Shown here: in pieces, positions 1 through 10,021 of the stretch
Layout of the letters: every line of letters starts with the position of its first letter
How positions within the stretch are numbered: the stretch's first letter is position 1
Source of the DNA: Edaphochlamys debaryana
Taxonomy: Eukaryota > Chlorophyta > Chlorophyceae > Chlamydomonadales
Direction of reading: 5' to 3'
Assembly: GCA_016858145.1 (NCBI GenBank)
Contig: JAEHOE010000014.1
Coordinates: forward strand, 186,001 to 250,000
DNA: 64,000 nt
Notes under the pieces: model-generated
Told to the model about the DNA's origin: nothing
Database searches by the model: none
Seen by the model: the letters and a program-made list of their open reading frames with translations, nothing else
Program-made: the position numbers and the translations under genes

Positions 1-297
1 GGTGACGCGCACTTTGCTTGGGCGCGCTAGGCTCGTCAGGCAGGGCAGGGCGGGATCAGCCCCGCAGGCGGGCAAAGGTTGTGCCCTCTACATCAACCCG
101 GGCGGATTCCCAAGCAATGCGCATGCAGGGTGTAATAACGCTGCGGACGGTCCACCTTGCTTGCATGGGTACCGAATGCAGAGGCAGTCTCCTCATGCAA
201 ACCCCGGGCCGGAGTGGCTTCGCCACAATCACAAGGAAGCCCAACGGAAGCCCATCTCCTGAAGACATTCTATGCGTTGGGTGGTGCCGTGCGACAG

Positions 298-942
298 TCC
301 TCGGTGGTTACAATGAGGGACCCCAGCGGGGTACACGGCAGCTGAACGCCGTGGCTTGACAGCCAACCTCACGGGCTTACCCCCTGCAAGCCAGCACGCC
401 GCCCCCTAGCTTGAACGGCAGGGCCCCTACCCGGGCTCCAGAAGAGATCTAGTGAAGACCATCCATCACCTCAACGTGGGGCATGTAACGCACATCTCCC
501 TCCTCAGTCACGGCCAAAAAGGGGTGGTCCTCAGGCACCGTGTCCCAATCTGCCGGGGCTGACCCCACCCCGGCAAAGCACTGAAGGCGCGCTTCAAGCT
601 CTCCCCTCGCCAGCGCCCTTGCCTGCATGATCAGACCCTGTGCACCCCGATGCGCGTACTTGTAGCGTCGTGCTTGCTCCATGGCCCCAACGGCGGCCAA
701 GCACACCACATCCCAAACTTGCTGCTGAATGCCCGCGGGGGCCTGCACCAACCAAACCTCATGCCTCTTGACTGCCCGACCAATCGCATCGCTCAATCTT
801 GTGCGCACTGCCATCGTTGCCGCACACGACCAGAAATGGTGGAGCAGGTCACCTTGGTTCATCGCCTGCCCACACGGGCACCTGGCTACCTCACTCGTGC
901 CCAGCTGGGCTCGATGCATGCCAAACCCTGGATATCCGACAG
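298..942 (-). mobile_element. 5'-truncated LINE fragment, insert D, unit 1 copy
   Basis: This 645-bp minus-strand non-LTR retrotransposon remnant is bounded by the 6-bp duplication CGACAG at 292-297 and 937-942. A copy of this repeat without the insertion lies at about 57645-57690. The reading frame ending at 449 encodes the C-terminal end of a LINE polyprotein with a zf-RVT-like zinc finger (R-C-P-C-G, then H-H-F-W-x-C). The 3' end finishes with a TGTAA motif and CACCGAGGA. It is related to inserts A, B and C but clearly diverged from them. Confidence 0.88.
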
Positions 943-1903
943 GTCATATGCTGCTGTATGCTGGGCGCATGCATGGCATGAGACGATGGAAATGGCTATC
1001 ACGGCCTCTGGCGGGAGCTTTGCTTGAATAGGAAACTTGCTCACGTACTCATGGAGACACCTCGACCCCAAGGGCGGGTTTAAGCGGGTAGGTGCACGGT
1101 GCTCTGGTGTGGGCGCATGTGCCATAGGCAGGCAACAGCCAAGGCATCGTCTCAATCAATGTCCAAGCTTCAAGGTGAAGGGTATGCGTAGCAGTATAAT
1201 GCAAAGCGATGGGGGCCGTGTTACGAGCTCGAGGGGCTGCGGGCTGCGGGTAGATGGGGGTGCGTGGCTGAGGGGACACACCAGCCATGTCGCGGCTGTC
1301 AAGCGAGCTCGCGCGCAGCTTTGTCATCGGTTGTAGATCGCTTTTATAGATGATTATACGTAAGACACTGTGCTTTTCATGCGCCTGGCGTATCGCCGGG
1401 CTGTTTTGACATCCTCGCTCGCAACATCATCAGCCTGCAAGAGGTGACCGGACTTCCTCACTTACATCTCAGCCGTATAGGTCCACTCATATCATGAGCG
1501 GCTGCAGCATGTTCCGGGCGCCGGGCGCGAGTTTGCTCGGCGCGGCGGGCGACATGTGCAAGCGCGACGGCACCACCATACCCCACGCTCTCGACTGAGA
1601 GGAGTAGGCCCGATCACGCCATATGTGAAGGCAACACGATTTGGGCACGGGAGGCTAGTCGGTACGCAGCTGGATGACACCCCTAGGCGACGCGCGCACG
1701 CTGCTGGGCCACGCCCGGGCCCTAGCTCCAGGCCCACCGACAGCGCGCACAGCTGCATGATCGCTGGCGTGGGACCACTGGGCCGCTCTTGGGCCGGCAT
1801 CAGACTCACCAATGCAGGTTGTGTTGCTGGGCCGGGCCCGGGCCCTAGGAGGGCCCTGGGGGGGCCCGGGCCCGCTGCGGCTGGGCTTTGGCACGGGCCA
1901 CCG

Positions 1904-1925
1904 GCCCTACTTAAGCTGGGCGCGT
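1904..1925 (+). promoter_or_regulatory. Conserved promoter-like block, LPMO copy 1
   Basis: The core CCCTACTTAA followed by a GGCGCGT tail starts 377 nt before the ATG. Just upstream (about 1828-1880) is a run of overlapping GGGCCC palindromes. All seven LPMO copies keep this arrangement, so it is a likely core promoter. No transcription start was mapped. Confidence 0.5.
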
Positions 1926-2323
1926 CGGAGCATGCTGTGAATCTCATAGCCGCCTTGTTTGTGATACTACTACCTGTACCCCAACAGGTTGACCCGTCTG
2001 AAGCAACAGGCCAGAGACTCAAGCTGCCGAGGTGAGTCACTCGAGAAGTTTTGCCTGCCTGCGAGCCGCTGCCAGCTTCATTGCGGCCTTGTATTGCTAG
2101 TCGCTGCGCTATGTACAGTGTATAGTCTTCTCGCGATGCCCTTGGGGGCGCCCCATCTCGCCCATCGTGCCGCCCGTCCATTGCCGTGGGTCCCTCGCGC
2201 AGGAGGTCGCGGGACATCGCGATCGCAAGCTCCTTTCTCAGCGTCCGCGTAGCACGTGTCGACGCGATCTACTTGTGGGAATGAAAGCAAGGTGAGTTGC
2301 TAGTCGCTGGTCCCGTCCAGTCC

Positions 2324-2974
2324 TCGGTGTTTACAATGAAGGACCCCCCTGGGGTCACAGCGCTGAACGCTGGGGCCAAGCGACCCACCTCACGGGCTTG
2401 CCCCCTGCAAGCCAGAACGCAAGTCCCTGTCATAACTTGCACTGACCACACTCAGGTCCCACCTTAGTCCTTGGCACGCAATGACCATGCTCAGCGTGTA
2501 TCGATGGCCCCTCCTCGGCCGCGCCTCCTACCAGTAACCGTTCACCGTTCATCATGTGCTCACACTGTTGGCCGTACACCTCTCGATCCTGGCTCTCCCG
2601 ACCCCACATTCACTCCCACTCTGCGGCTCCCTCCCGTTTGTTATGCGCCGCAGAGGACTATGTCCCCTTTCCGCAAGGTGCACATCCCATCAAACGCCAC
2701 GTGTAGCTCACCCGGTCCCCGCCCCTGCCCTGCGGCTCCCTCCCGTTTGTTATGCGCCGCAGGGTGTGCCCCGCCTCCATCAAGGGGCGTCCGGGCCTGC
2801 ATACTGCACTGATCCGTCCGCCCTGGCCGCTAGGAAAGGGTGGTCGGTTGGGACCTCATCCCAGCCCCTGTGCGTGAGCCCAACCTCCGCAAAACACTGC
2901 AAACGGCCCTCAAACTCGCCTCGTGCTACTGCTAAAGCCTGTGCCATCCGTGCCATCCGTGCCATCCGTGCCAT
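2324..2974 (-). mobile_element. 5'-truncated LINE fragment, insert A, in intron 1 of LPMO copy 1
   Basis: The 11-bp target duplication CCGTCCAGTCC is at 2313-2323 and 2975-2985, and unit 2 supplies the empty site. The fragment is antisense to the LPMO. It keeps only the last part of the LINE frame (down to about 2780) and the 3'UTR with two of its hairpins. At the truncated 5' junction a 9-bp unit CGTGCCATC is repeated three extra times (about 2948-2974), which is not part of the element body. Confidence 0.92.
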
Positions 2975-4924
2975 CCGTCCAGTCCGGTCGGAGTCCGGTG
3001 TCAGGCCTTCCTTAGTGCTGATGATGCGCGCACCTCCGACATCGACTTGCCAAGCCCTGATACGCTCTTAGCACCAGGGTTAACCTACCTTGCTTCAAGC
3101 GCCACCCCCTGCCTTTTCCGCTGCCACTGCCTCCTCAGGGCTGTGTCGCTTCTGCTGGCGCTGGTGGCCGCTGCTGCTCTCCTCCGTGGCATTGATGCGC
3201 ACGCCTTCCTGCACAAGCCCGCCTCGCGTGCGCGTGTGCTGGGCTACGGAGAGTACACCGCCAGCTCAGGTGGGGGGGCCGTAGGCGCATGGCCGCCAGC
3301 TTTGCTCGCTTTGACCGGCCTTGAATGAAGCTAGCACGCCGCTTGTGTGCGGTGTGCAAATCCTCGCAAGCCTAGCCGCCGCCTAGGTACACGCGTACTC
3401 TCTCTCTCTCTCTCTCACGCTTACATGCATCCCATAAACTCGTGCAGGCAATGCTGGTGGTGGCGGCGCTGTGCCGGATGTCTGCGGCGACCCGCATCAG
3501 GTGAGCGAGGGACGGAGGCAGGGGGCGCCGGTCGGGTACCGGATGGACCCGAGTGGTCCGAGGTCACGTGACCCCGCCTGTTCGTAATGCATTAATAAGC
3601 CGGAGCCCCGAGCCGGCATACCAGCTCTGACGTTGCTTGTGGGCATGCTTCGATCGGCCTGCTTTGTGTGACCCATGATTTGACCTATGACACCGTGCTC
3701 GCTTCCTTTCCTTTGTACAGAGTGACGGCTACCTGAACCTCGTGAACCGCCCGACAGCTTCCCAGGGTGCGTTGCGCATGCATGTGGGGGGCTGTGCGTG
3801 CCTGGGACCCACAGCAGCAAGCAGCGCAGGTGACAACTAGGGGGCAACTAATTCGTCCTTGCTGACCGTGTGTATGCCGTGCTGCCCGCTGTACGGACGA
3901 CAGGATCCTTTGCCGCCGGCTCCGACATCACCGTCAACGTGGCCGTGCGGGCCCAGCACGGCGGCTACTTCAGCGTCAAGCTCTGCAAGCGCACCAGCAA
4001 CACCGCCTCCCAGGTTTGTCTGAGCTAGTAGTGCCCAGGTGTGGACTGGCCGCCCATCCGTCTCTCTCCCAACTCATTGATCCTGATGCTTCCCTGTGCA
4101 GGCCTGCTACGACAGCACCGTCCTGCGCAACATGGACGTCGGCGGCGGCGTGTACACGCGGTACTGGGTGCAGTCCATGTCGGGCACCTACTCGTACATG
4201 TCCGACTTCTTGACCCAGGTCTACAGCACCCGCTGGCGCCTGCCTTCCACCCTCGCCGCCGGGGACTACGTACTACAGCTGTGAGCTCGCGGGCCGGGGG
4301 GCGAGGCGGCGGGGTTGGAGGGGGCGGGCGTGAAGCCCAGGCCAGCAAACCGCAGCAGGCGTGGGGAAGTGACATGTTTGCAGCCTCTGTGACCACCTTG
4401 CATGACATCACCGTGACGCTTCCGCCACCCATGCGCCCATGCGCGCAGGCTGTACAAGACCGGCAACACGTGCATCGACCGCTGCGACTCGTCGGCCGAG
4501 TGCGGCCGGTACGTGTCCAACACCAGGATCAACGTGGACGGCCTGGGGCCCAAGGACCTGTGCGAGTGGTCCGTGGCCAAGCCTGCGGAGATCTTCCATG
4601 ACTGCAGGTGCGTGGCGTAGGGTGCGGGCGGGGCGCAAGATTGGACCAAGCTGAGATCCTGCGTTAAGAGATCCCCATCAGCCTGCTGCCATAACAACAC
4701 ATGAACACCTACCCGCGCCGCCTCCTCTTCTCGCAGTGACATCACCATCACCAGCAGCTCGGGCCCCACCCCCACGCCCACGCCCACGCCCACCCCCACG
4801 CCCACCCCGACTCCCACGCCTACGCCCACGCCCACGCCTACGCCCACCCCCACTCCCGACGGCACTTGCACCTCCCCGCCCTCGTCCACCTTCTGCTCCG
4901 GCAAGGCCCCTGGCCTGTACGGCC

Positions 4925-6907
4925 ATGGACACCTTCGCAGCAGCGTCAGGCCAACGCCTCAACGTGGGAAAGTGCGAGCTCCTCCGCATCGGCACGCCGC
5001 CGCCCCCAGCCCTCCAGCAGCATCCCCCCCCCGGACCCCAGGCTGCGGAGCAGGTTGCCGGCCTCCACCTCGCCGCCTCTGCACGCACCCTTGGCGTCAC
5101 GTTCTCCACACAACCAACGGCGGCCACTCCCCTCCCTCCCCCCCTGCTGGACAAGTTTCTCAGCCGCCTGACTCTGATCGCGAGGATGGGCCTCTCAGCC
5201 TTCGGCGTTGCCTCATGCCTGTCCGCCTACGGCCTGGGCACCCTCCTTTACCACTGCCAGCACAACGGCCTACCCCCTCGTACGGCGACAGAGCACCTAG
5301 TGGGCACGGTGGCGGCCCTGACCGACCGCAACATGACGCCTGCTCGATACAGGGACAACCCCAACGCACTGCCCGCAGGAGCACCCACGAGCTGCATGTA
5401 CCTCTCCCCGGCAGTTGGCGGCTTCGGCCTGCTCCCCCTCGTCGAGCACACTGGCGCCAGGCACGCGAGTGCGGCAGTCCGTGGCATTCTGGGCGCCTGC
5501 GGCCTCCTCCGCTACCGCCCGCCGTGGACCGCGCCGCTCGTCTCCCTGCTCCGCTCAACCCACCCAGCAGCACACCCGCTCTGCCTCCTGACAATGCGGC
5601 GCCCGACCTCGTCGATCGGTCTCCGCATCTTGGGGGCCACAGTCCAACGCGCAACCTCACCAGCACTGGTGCGCGTGGCAGGCGCGCTAGCGCTGCTGCC
5701 CCAGGCCCAAGTGATTGCTCCCATGCCAGCCGGAGCCTGGGTCTACAATGCACCGCTTTGGGGCAACCCAGCCCTGCCCGCGGGGAACATCGACAACAAC
5801 GCCCCAAGCTGGGGCCTCGAAGGCGAGTTCACAGATCTGTTCGCGGTTCCGGGACTGCGGACAGTAGGCACGGCAGTCCGCTGCCTAGATGAGCTTGAGC
5901 GCATCCGAGGGATGCACGGGCTGGAGGGCAGCTTAGGTCGGGCTCTCGCACGGGCGAGGGCCCAGATCAACAGGTCATACACCGAAAGGGTAGTACAGAG
6001 CATTTTGGGCACGCAGGTGGGAGCGCTCCCGCAAGCACTCCGCAATGGACTAGACATGGGACAGCGCCTGGGCGCGCTTATTAGCCGGCTCCCGGCCGGG
6101 TGGGCCGAAGCAGCACGGGGGGTGGACGATCAGGCGGCCGCCCCAGGGGAAGAAGAGGCTTGGGCGAACATTGCCAGGGGCATAGGCTGGGAGGACGTCA
6201 GCTTGGCAAAGATGACAGTTAGCCTGGCCACGCACTTGCAATTGGGACCGGCTCGGGTTAAGCTAGCACGGAAGCATGCACTTTACATTCAGGAGGCGTA
6301 CGGCACAGACACGGCATCAGCAGAAGCAGTGGCAAGTCTGAAAGCGGTTTGGCCGAGGTTGTGGGGCATTAAGTGGGATCCGGGCAATAAAGAGCCCTTG
6401 TGGAGGCTGGCGATGGATGGCTTCCCGGGATTTGGCATGCACCGGAGCCAGTTAGGAACTGAGAACGTGGCGAGGTGTCCGTGTGGGCGGGCCATGGAGC
6501 AAGGCGATCGGCTCCACCATTTCTGGTATTGCCCAGCCGCTGTGGCTGTTCGTATGCGCCTCAGTCATGGTATTGGCAGGGCGGTGAAACGACACGAGGT
6601 GTGGCTTGCTGTGCCCCCAGAGGGCACCGGGATTCATGCGCGAGTGTGGGACGTGGTGTGTCTGGCCGCGATATGCGCGATGGACCGGGCCAGAAGGTAC
6701 AAGTATGCGCACAGGGACGCTCAGGACCACTCCTTGATGATGGCACAGGCTTTAGCAGTAGCACGAGGCGAGTTTGAGGGCCGTTTGCAGTGTTTTGCGG
6801 AGGTTGGGCTCACGCACAGGGGCTGGGATGAGGTCCCAACCGACCACCCTTTCCTAGCGGCCAGGGCGGATGGATCAGTGCAGTATGCAGGCCCGGACGC
6901 CCCTTGA
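4925..6907 (+). CDS. LINE ORF2 C-terminal fragment (end of reverse transcriptase to zinc finger)
   Basis: The frame is open for 660 codons from the insertion breakpoint; the first ATG is only where truncation happened to fall. The first residues (A-A-A-S-G-Q-R-L-N-V-G-K-C) resemble the end of the reverse transcriptase palm in L1-type elements. A long region follows with no motif I recognise. Near the C terminus is C-P-C-G-x9-H-H-F-W-Y-C, which resembles the zf-RVT zinc finger. The catalytic YxDD and endonuclease regions lie upstream of the truncation and are absent, so this copy cannot be autonomous. Confidence 0.8.
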   Translation: MDTFAAASGQRLNVGKCELLRIGTPPPPALQQHPPPGPQAAEQVAGLHLAASARTLGVTFSTQPTAATPLPPPLLDKFLSRLTLIARMGLSAFGVASCLSAYGLGTLLYHCQHNGLPPRTATEHLVGTVAALTDRNMTPARYRDNPNALPAGAPTSCMYLSPAVGGFGLLPLVEHTGARHASAAVRGILGACGLLRYRPPWTAPLVSLLRSTHPAAHPLCLLTMRRPTSSIGLRILGATVQRATSPALVRVAGALALLPQAQVIAPMPAGAWVYNAPLWGNPALPAGNIDNNAPSWGLEGEFTDLFAVPGLRTVGTAVRCLDELERIRGMHGLEGSLGRALARARAQINRSYTERVVQSILGTQVGALPQALRNGLDMGQRLGALISRLPAGWAEAARGVDDQAAAPGEEEAWANIARGIGWEDVSLAKMTVSLATHLQLGPARVKLARKHALYIQEAYGTDTASAEAVASLKAVWPRLWGIKWDPGNKEPLWRLAMDGFPGFGMHRSQLGTENVARCPCGRAMEQGDRLHHFWYCPAAVAVRMRLSHGIGRAVKRHEVWLAVPPEGTGIHARVWDVVCLAAICAMDRARRYKYAHRDAQDHSLMMAQALAVARGEFEGRLQCFAEVGLTHRGWDEVPTDHPFLAARADGSVQYAGPDAP

Positions 6908-6924
6908 TGGAGGCGGGGCACACC

Positions 6925-7117
6925 CTGCGGCGCATAACAAACGGGGGGGGGCCGCGGGGGGGGGGGGGGTTCGCCCGGCGGCGCATAACAAACGGGAGGG
7001 AGTCGCAGGGCAGGGTCGGGGACCGGGTGAGCTACACGTGGCGTTTGATGGGATGTGCACCTTGCGGAAAGGGGACATAGTCCTCTGCGGCGCATAACAA
7101 ACGGGAGGGAGCCGCAG
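6925..7117 (+). repeat. Three hairpin repeats in the LINE 3'UTR
   Basis: A unit of about 33 nt (CTGCGGC, then GCATAACAAACGGGAGGGA, then GCCGCAG) can pair its 7-nt arms around a conserved loop. Copies lie at about 6925-6957, 6976-7008 and 7084-7117. The first two are degraded by G-runs. Insert C has three copies and insert A two, so copy number varies. Confidence 0.75.
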
Positions 7118-8226
7118 AGTGGGAGTGAATGTGGGGTCGGGAGAGCCAGGATCGAGAGGTGTACGGCCAACAGTGTGAGCACATGATGAACGGTGAACGG
7201 TTACTGGTAGGAGGCGCGGCCGAGGAGGGGCCATCGATACACGCTGAGCATGGTCATTGCGTGCCAAGGACTAAGGTGGGACCTGAGTGTGGTCAGTGCA
7301 AGTTATGACAGGGACTTGCGTTCTGGCTTGCAGGGGGCAAGCCCGTGAGGTGGGTCGCTTGGCCCCAGCGTTCAGCGCTGTGACCCCAGGGGGGTCCTTC
7401 ATTGTAAACACCGAGGACTGTACGGCGACAAGTGCAAGGCGTGCACCTACTACTACTGGGTGAGTGCAGCTTCTTAATGGCAAGGGTCTTGAGGTCCGCA
7501 GACCGCCGCGCCTTGCTTGGTTCACATGCGTCCGCTGGCGCTCGACTCTCTCTGCCGCCCTAATCCTGCCCCCCGGCCCCCGCCCCCGCGCCCCTCCCCC
7601 CAGTGCTGGAACGGCGGCTCCGTGTACCAGCAGTGCGGCGGTGGCACGGCCATGGACTCGCGCGGCACCGGCACCGGCTGCAACTGGCCCGCCAACATCG
7701 TGTGCTAAGGAGCCCCCTGGATGATAGCACTGCTATCGGCGTAAAGCGGGGTGCGGGCTGTTGGTTGGTGACGTTCTTAGCGACACTACATGGTCGACCA
7801 AGTGCATGTCAAGAGGTGTGCACTACGCATGGGCCCACGTGATGTGCGTGCAGCACACCGTGGGTATTTGCATGGGCGTTGCAGTACTTCAGGCCCCGCA
7901 CGTGGCAGGCTGGCGGAGGGGTGGCAGGCTTGTCATTACCTTCAAAACATTCGTAAGGCGGCTAAAGATGACATGCCGGGTGGGAGGCAGGGTGGACAGC
8001 CCAAGCTAGCGGTGACATGCAGAGGACTGGTCGAGTTCGGTTGGCCTTATTCAGAGTTGCGCCGTGCATAGTATGCGGACATGTTGACTCGTGGTAGGTG
8101 ACGCGCACTTTGCTTGGGCGCGCTAGGCTCGTCAGGCAGGGCAGGGCGGGATCAGCCCCGCAGGCGGGCAAAGGTTGTGCCCTCTACATCAACCCGGGCG
8201 GATTCCCAAGCAATGCGCATGCAGGG

Positions 8227-8231
8227 TGTAA
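8227..8231 (+). terminator. Candidate TGTAA polyadenylation signal, LPMO copy 1
   Basis: This TGTAA is 519 nt after the stop codon. The same motif lies 500-525 nt beyond the stop in copies 2, 5, 6 (after subtracting insert C) and 7. TGTAA is the usual green-algal poly(A) signal. Confidence 0.5.
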
Positions 8232-8393
8232 TAACGCTGCGGACGGTCCACCTTGCTTGCATGGGTACCGAATGCAGAGGCAGTCTCCTCATGCAAACCC
8301 CGGGCCGGAGTGGCTTCGCCACAATCACAAGGAAGCCCAACGGAAGCCCATCTCCTGAAGACATTCTATGCGTTGGGTGGTGCCGTGCGACAG

Positions 8394-9038
8394 TCCTCGG
8401 TGGTTACAATGAGGGACCCCAGCGGGGTACACGGCAGCTGAACGCCGTGGCTTGACAGCCAACCTCACGGGCTTACCCCCTGCAAGCCAGCACGCCGCCC
8501 CCTAGCTTGAACGGCAGGGCCCCTACCCGGGCTCCAGAAGAGATCTAGTGAAGACCATCCATCACCTCAACGTGGGGCATGTAACGCACATCTCCCTCCT
8601 CAGTCACGGCCAAAAAGGGGTGGTCCTCAGGCACCGTGTCCCAATCTGCCGGGGCTGACCCCACCCCGGCAAAGCACTGAAGGCGCGCTTCAAGCTCTCC
8701 CCTCGCCAGCGCCCTTGCCTGCATGATCAGACCCTGTGCACCCCGATGCGCGTACTTGTAGCGTCGTGCTTGCTCCATGGCACCAACGGCGGCCAAGCAC
8801 ACCACATCCCAAACTTGCTGCTGAATGCCCGCGGGGGCCTGCACCAACCAAACCTCATGCCTCTTGACTGCCCGACCAATCGCATCGCTCAATCTTGTGC
8901 GCACTGCCATCGTTGCCGCACACGACCAGAAATGGTGGAGCCGGTCACCTTGGTTCATCGCCTGCCCACACGGGCACCTGGCTACCTCACTCGTGCCCAG
9001 CTGGGCTCGATGCATGCCAAACCCTGGATATCCGACAG
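8394..9038 (-). mobile_element. 5'-truncated LINE fragment, insert D, unit 2 copy
   Basis: Same insertion as in unit 1, with CGACAG at 8388-8393 and 9033-9038. The C-terminal LINE frame ends at 8545. The unit 1 and unit 2 versions differ at a few bases, one of which changes the residue before H-H-F-W from Leu to Arg. It lies between the 3' end of LPMO copy 1 and the promoter of copy 2. Confidence 0.88.
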
Positions 9039-9999
9039 GTCATATGCTGCTGTATGCTGGGCGCATGCATGGCATGAGACGATGGAAATGGCTATCACGG
9101 CCTCTGGCGGGAGCTTTGCTTGAATAGGAAACTTGCTCACGTACTCATGGAGACACCTCGACCCCAAGGGCGGGTTTAAGCGGGTAGGTGCACGGTGCTC
9201 TGGTGTGGGCGCATGTGCCATAGGCAGGCAACAGCCAAGGCATCGTCTCAATCAATGTCCAAGCTTCAAGGTGAAGGGTATGCGTAGCAGTATAATGCAA
9301 AGCGATGGGGGCCGTGTTACGAGCTCGAGGGGCTGCGGGCTGCGGGTAGATGGGGGTGCGTGGCTGAGGGGACACACCAGCCATGTCGCGGCTGTCAAGC
9401 GAGCTCGCGCGCAGCTTTGTCATCGGTTGTAGATCGCTTTTATAGATGATTATACGTAAGACACTGTGCTTTTCATGCGCCTGGCGTATCGCCGGGCTGT
9501 TTTGACATCCTCGCTCGCAACATCATCAGCCTGCAAGAGGTGACCGGACTTCCTCACTTACATCTCAGCCGTATAGGTCCACTCATATCATGAGCGGCTG
9601 CAGCATGTTCCGGGCGCCGGGCGCGAGTTTGCTCGGCGCGGCGGGCGACATGTGCAAGCGCGACGGCACCACCATACCCCACGCTCTCGACTGAGAGGAG
9701 TAGGCCCGATCACGCCATATGTGAAGGCAACACGATTTGGGCACGGGAGGCTAGTCGGTACGCAGCGGGATGACACCCCTAGGCGACGCGCGCACGCTGC
9801 TGGGCCACGCCCGGGCCCTAGCTCCAGGCCCACCGACAGCGCGCACAGCTGCATGATCGCTGGCGTGGGACCACTGGGCCGCTCTTGGGCCGGCATCAGA
9901 CTCACCAATGCAGGTTGTGTTGCTGGGCCGGGCCCGGGCCCTAGGAGGGCCCTGGGGGGGCCCGGGCCCGCTGCGGCTGGGCTTTGGCACGGGCCACCG

Positions 10000-10021
10000 G
10001 CCCTACTTAAGCTGGGCGCGT
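10000..10021 (+). promoter_or_regulatory. Conserved promoter-like block, LPMO copy 2
   Basis: Identical to the copy 1 block, starting 377 nt before the ATG at 10377, with the GGGCCC palindrome cluster immediately upstream. Confidence 0.5.

Larger units (their letters stand above)
4924..7417 (+). mobile_element. 5'-truncated LINE, insert B, in exon 8 of LPMO copy 1
   Basis: This is the longest element copy (2494 bp) and is in the same orientation as the LPMO. The 9-bp duplication CTGTACGGC is at 4915-4923 and 7418-7426, and unit 2 has the uninterrupted site. It holds a 660-codon LINE frame and a 3'UTR with three hairpin repeats. It ends at TTCATTGTAAACACCGAGGA without an A-tail. Unit 2 lacks it, so it inserted after the tandem duplication. 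Confidence 0.95.
2281..7708 (+). pseudogene. LPMO copy 1 (AA15-like + CBM14), interrupted by a LINE
   Basis: The exons are 2281-2291, 3139-3269, 3448-3500, 3721-3766, 3904-4013, 4102-4280, 4449-4607, 4737-4923 joined across insert B to 7427-7459, and 7604-7708. They match copy 2 exon for exon. The signal peptide, mature N-terminal His, second His in A-Q-H-G-G-Y-F and the I-F-H-D-C-S-D motif are intact. LINE B splits exon 8 inside the CBM14 between Gly292 and Asp293. Reading from exon 8 enters the LINE in a non-coding frame that stays open to about 5892. LINE A lies antisense in intron 1. A truncated LPMO without its chitin-binding domain could still be made, or the LINE could be skipped by unusual splicing. 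I call it a probable pseudogene with an intact catalytic domain. Confidence 0.82.
1..8096 (+). repeat. LPMO tandem unit 1 (left edge cut by the window)
   Basis: This is the first of three head-to-tail units. Its first bases match 8097 onward and 13028 onward at constant offsets (8096, then 4931). It is 3165 bp longer than unit 2, exactly the sum of LINE insertions A (662 bp) and B (2503 bp), each counted with one target-site duplication. It holds the upstream flank with LINE insert D, a conserved promoter-like block, LPMO copy 1 and its 3' flank. Outside the insertions only scattered single-base differences from unit 2 are visible. Confidence 0.95.

Noticed and set aside
1492..2217. Long minus-strand frame upstream of LPMO copies 1-3
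   Set aside because: Its composition follows the GGGCCC palindromes. It is not kept as an open frame in diverged copy 4, and it overlaps the conserved promoter block.
2641..2800. CRISPR-like array from the repeated GTTTGTTATGCGCCGCAG units
   Set aside because: The two or three units are irregularly spaced hairpins in the 3'UTR of a LINE, in a eukaryotic genome, with no spacer regularity or cas genes.
4266..4904. Minus-strand frame of Gly-Val repeats (also in other copies)
   Set aside because: It is the antisense of the CCCACG repeats that encode the Pro-Thr linker.
4736..6907. A single 723-codon gene spanning the LPMO exon and the LINE
   Set aside because: The upstream codons are an out-of-frame reading of LPMO exon 8. 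Comparison with unit 2 shows the LINE begins at 4924, so the fusion is created by the insertion.
7740..8080. Extra coding exon downstream of the LPMO stop (open frames near 7761-8071)
   Set aside because: The region is conserved between copies as 3'UTR but the frames are not maintained in copies 4-7.
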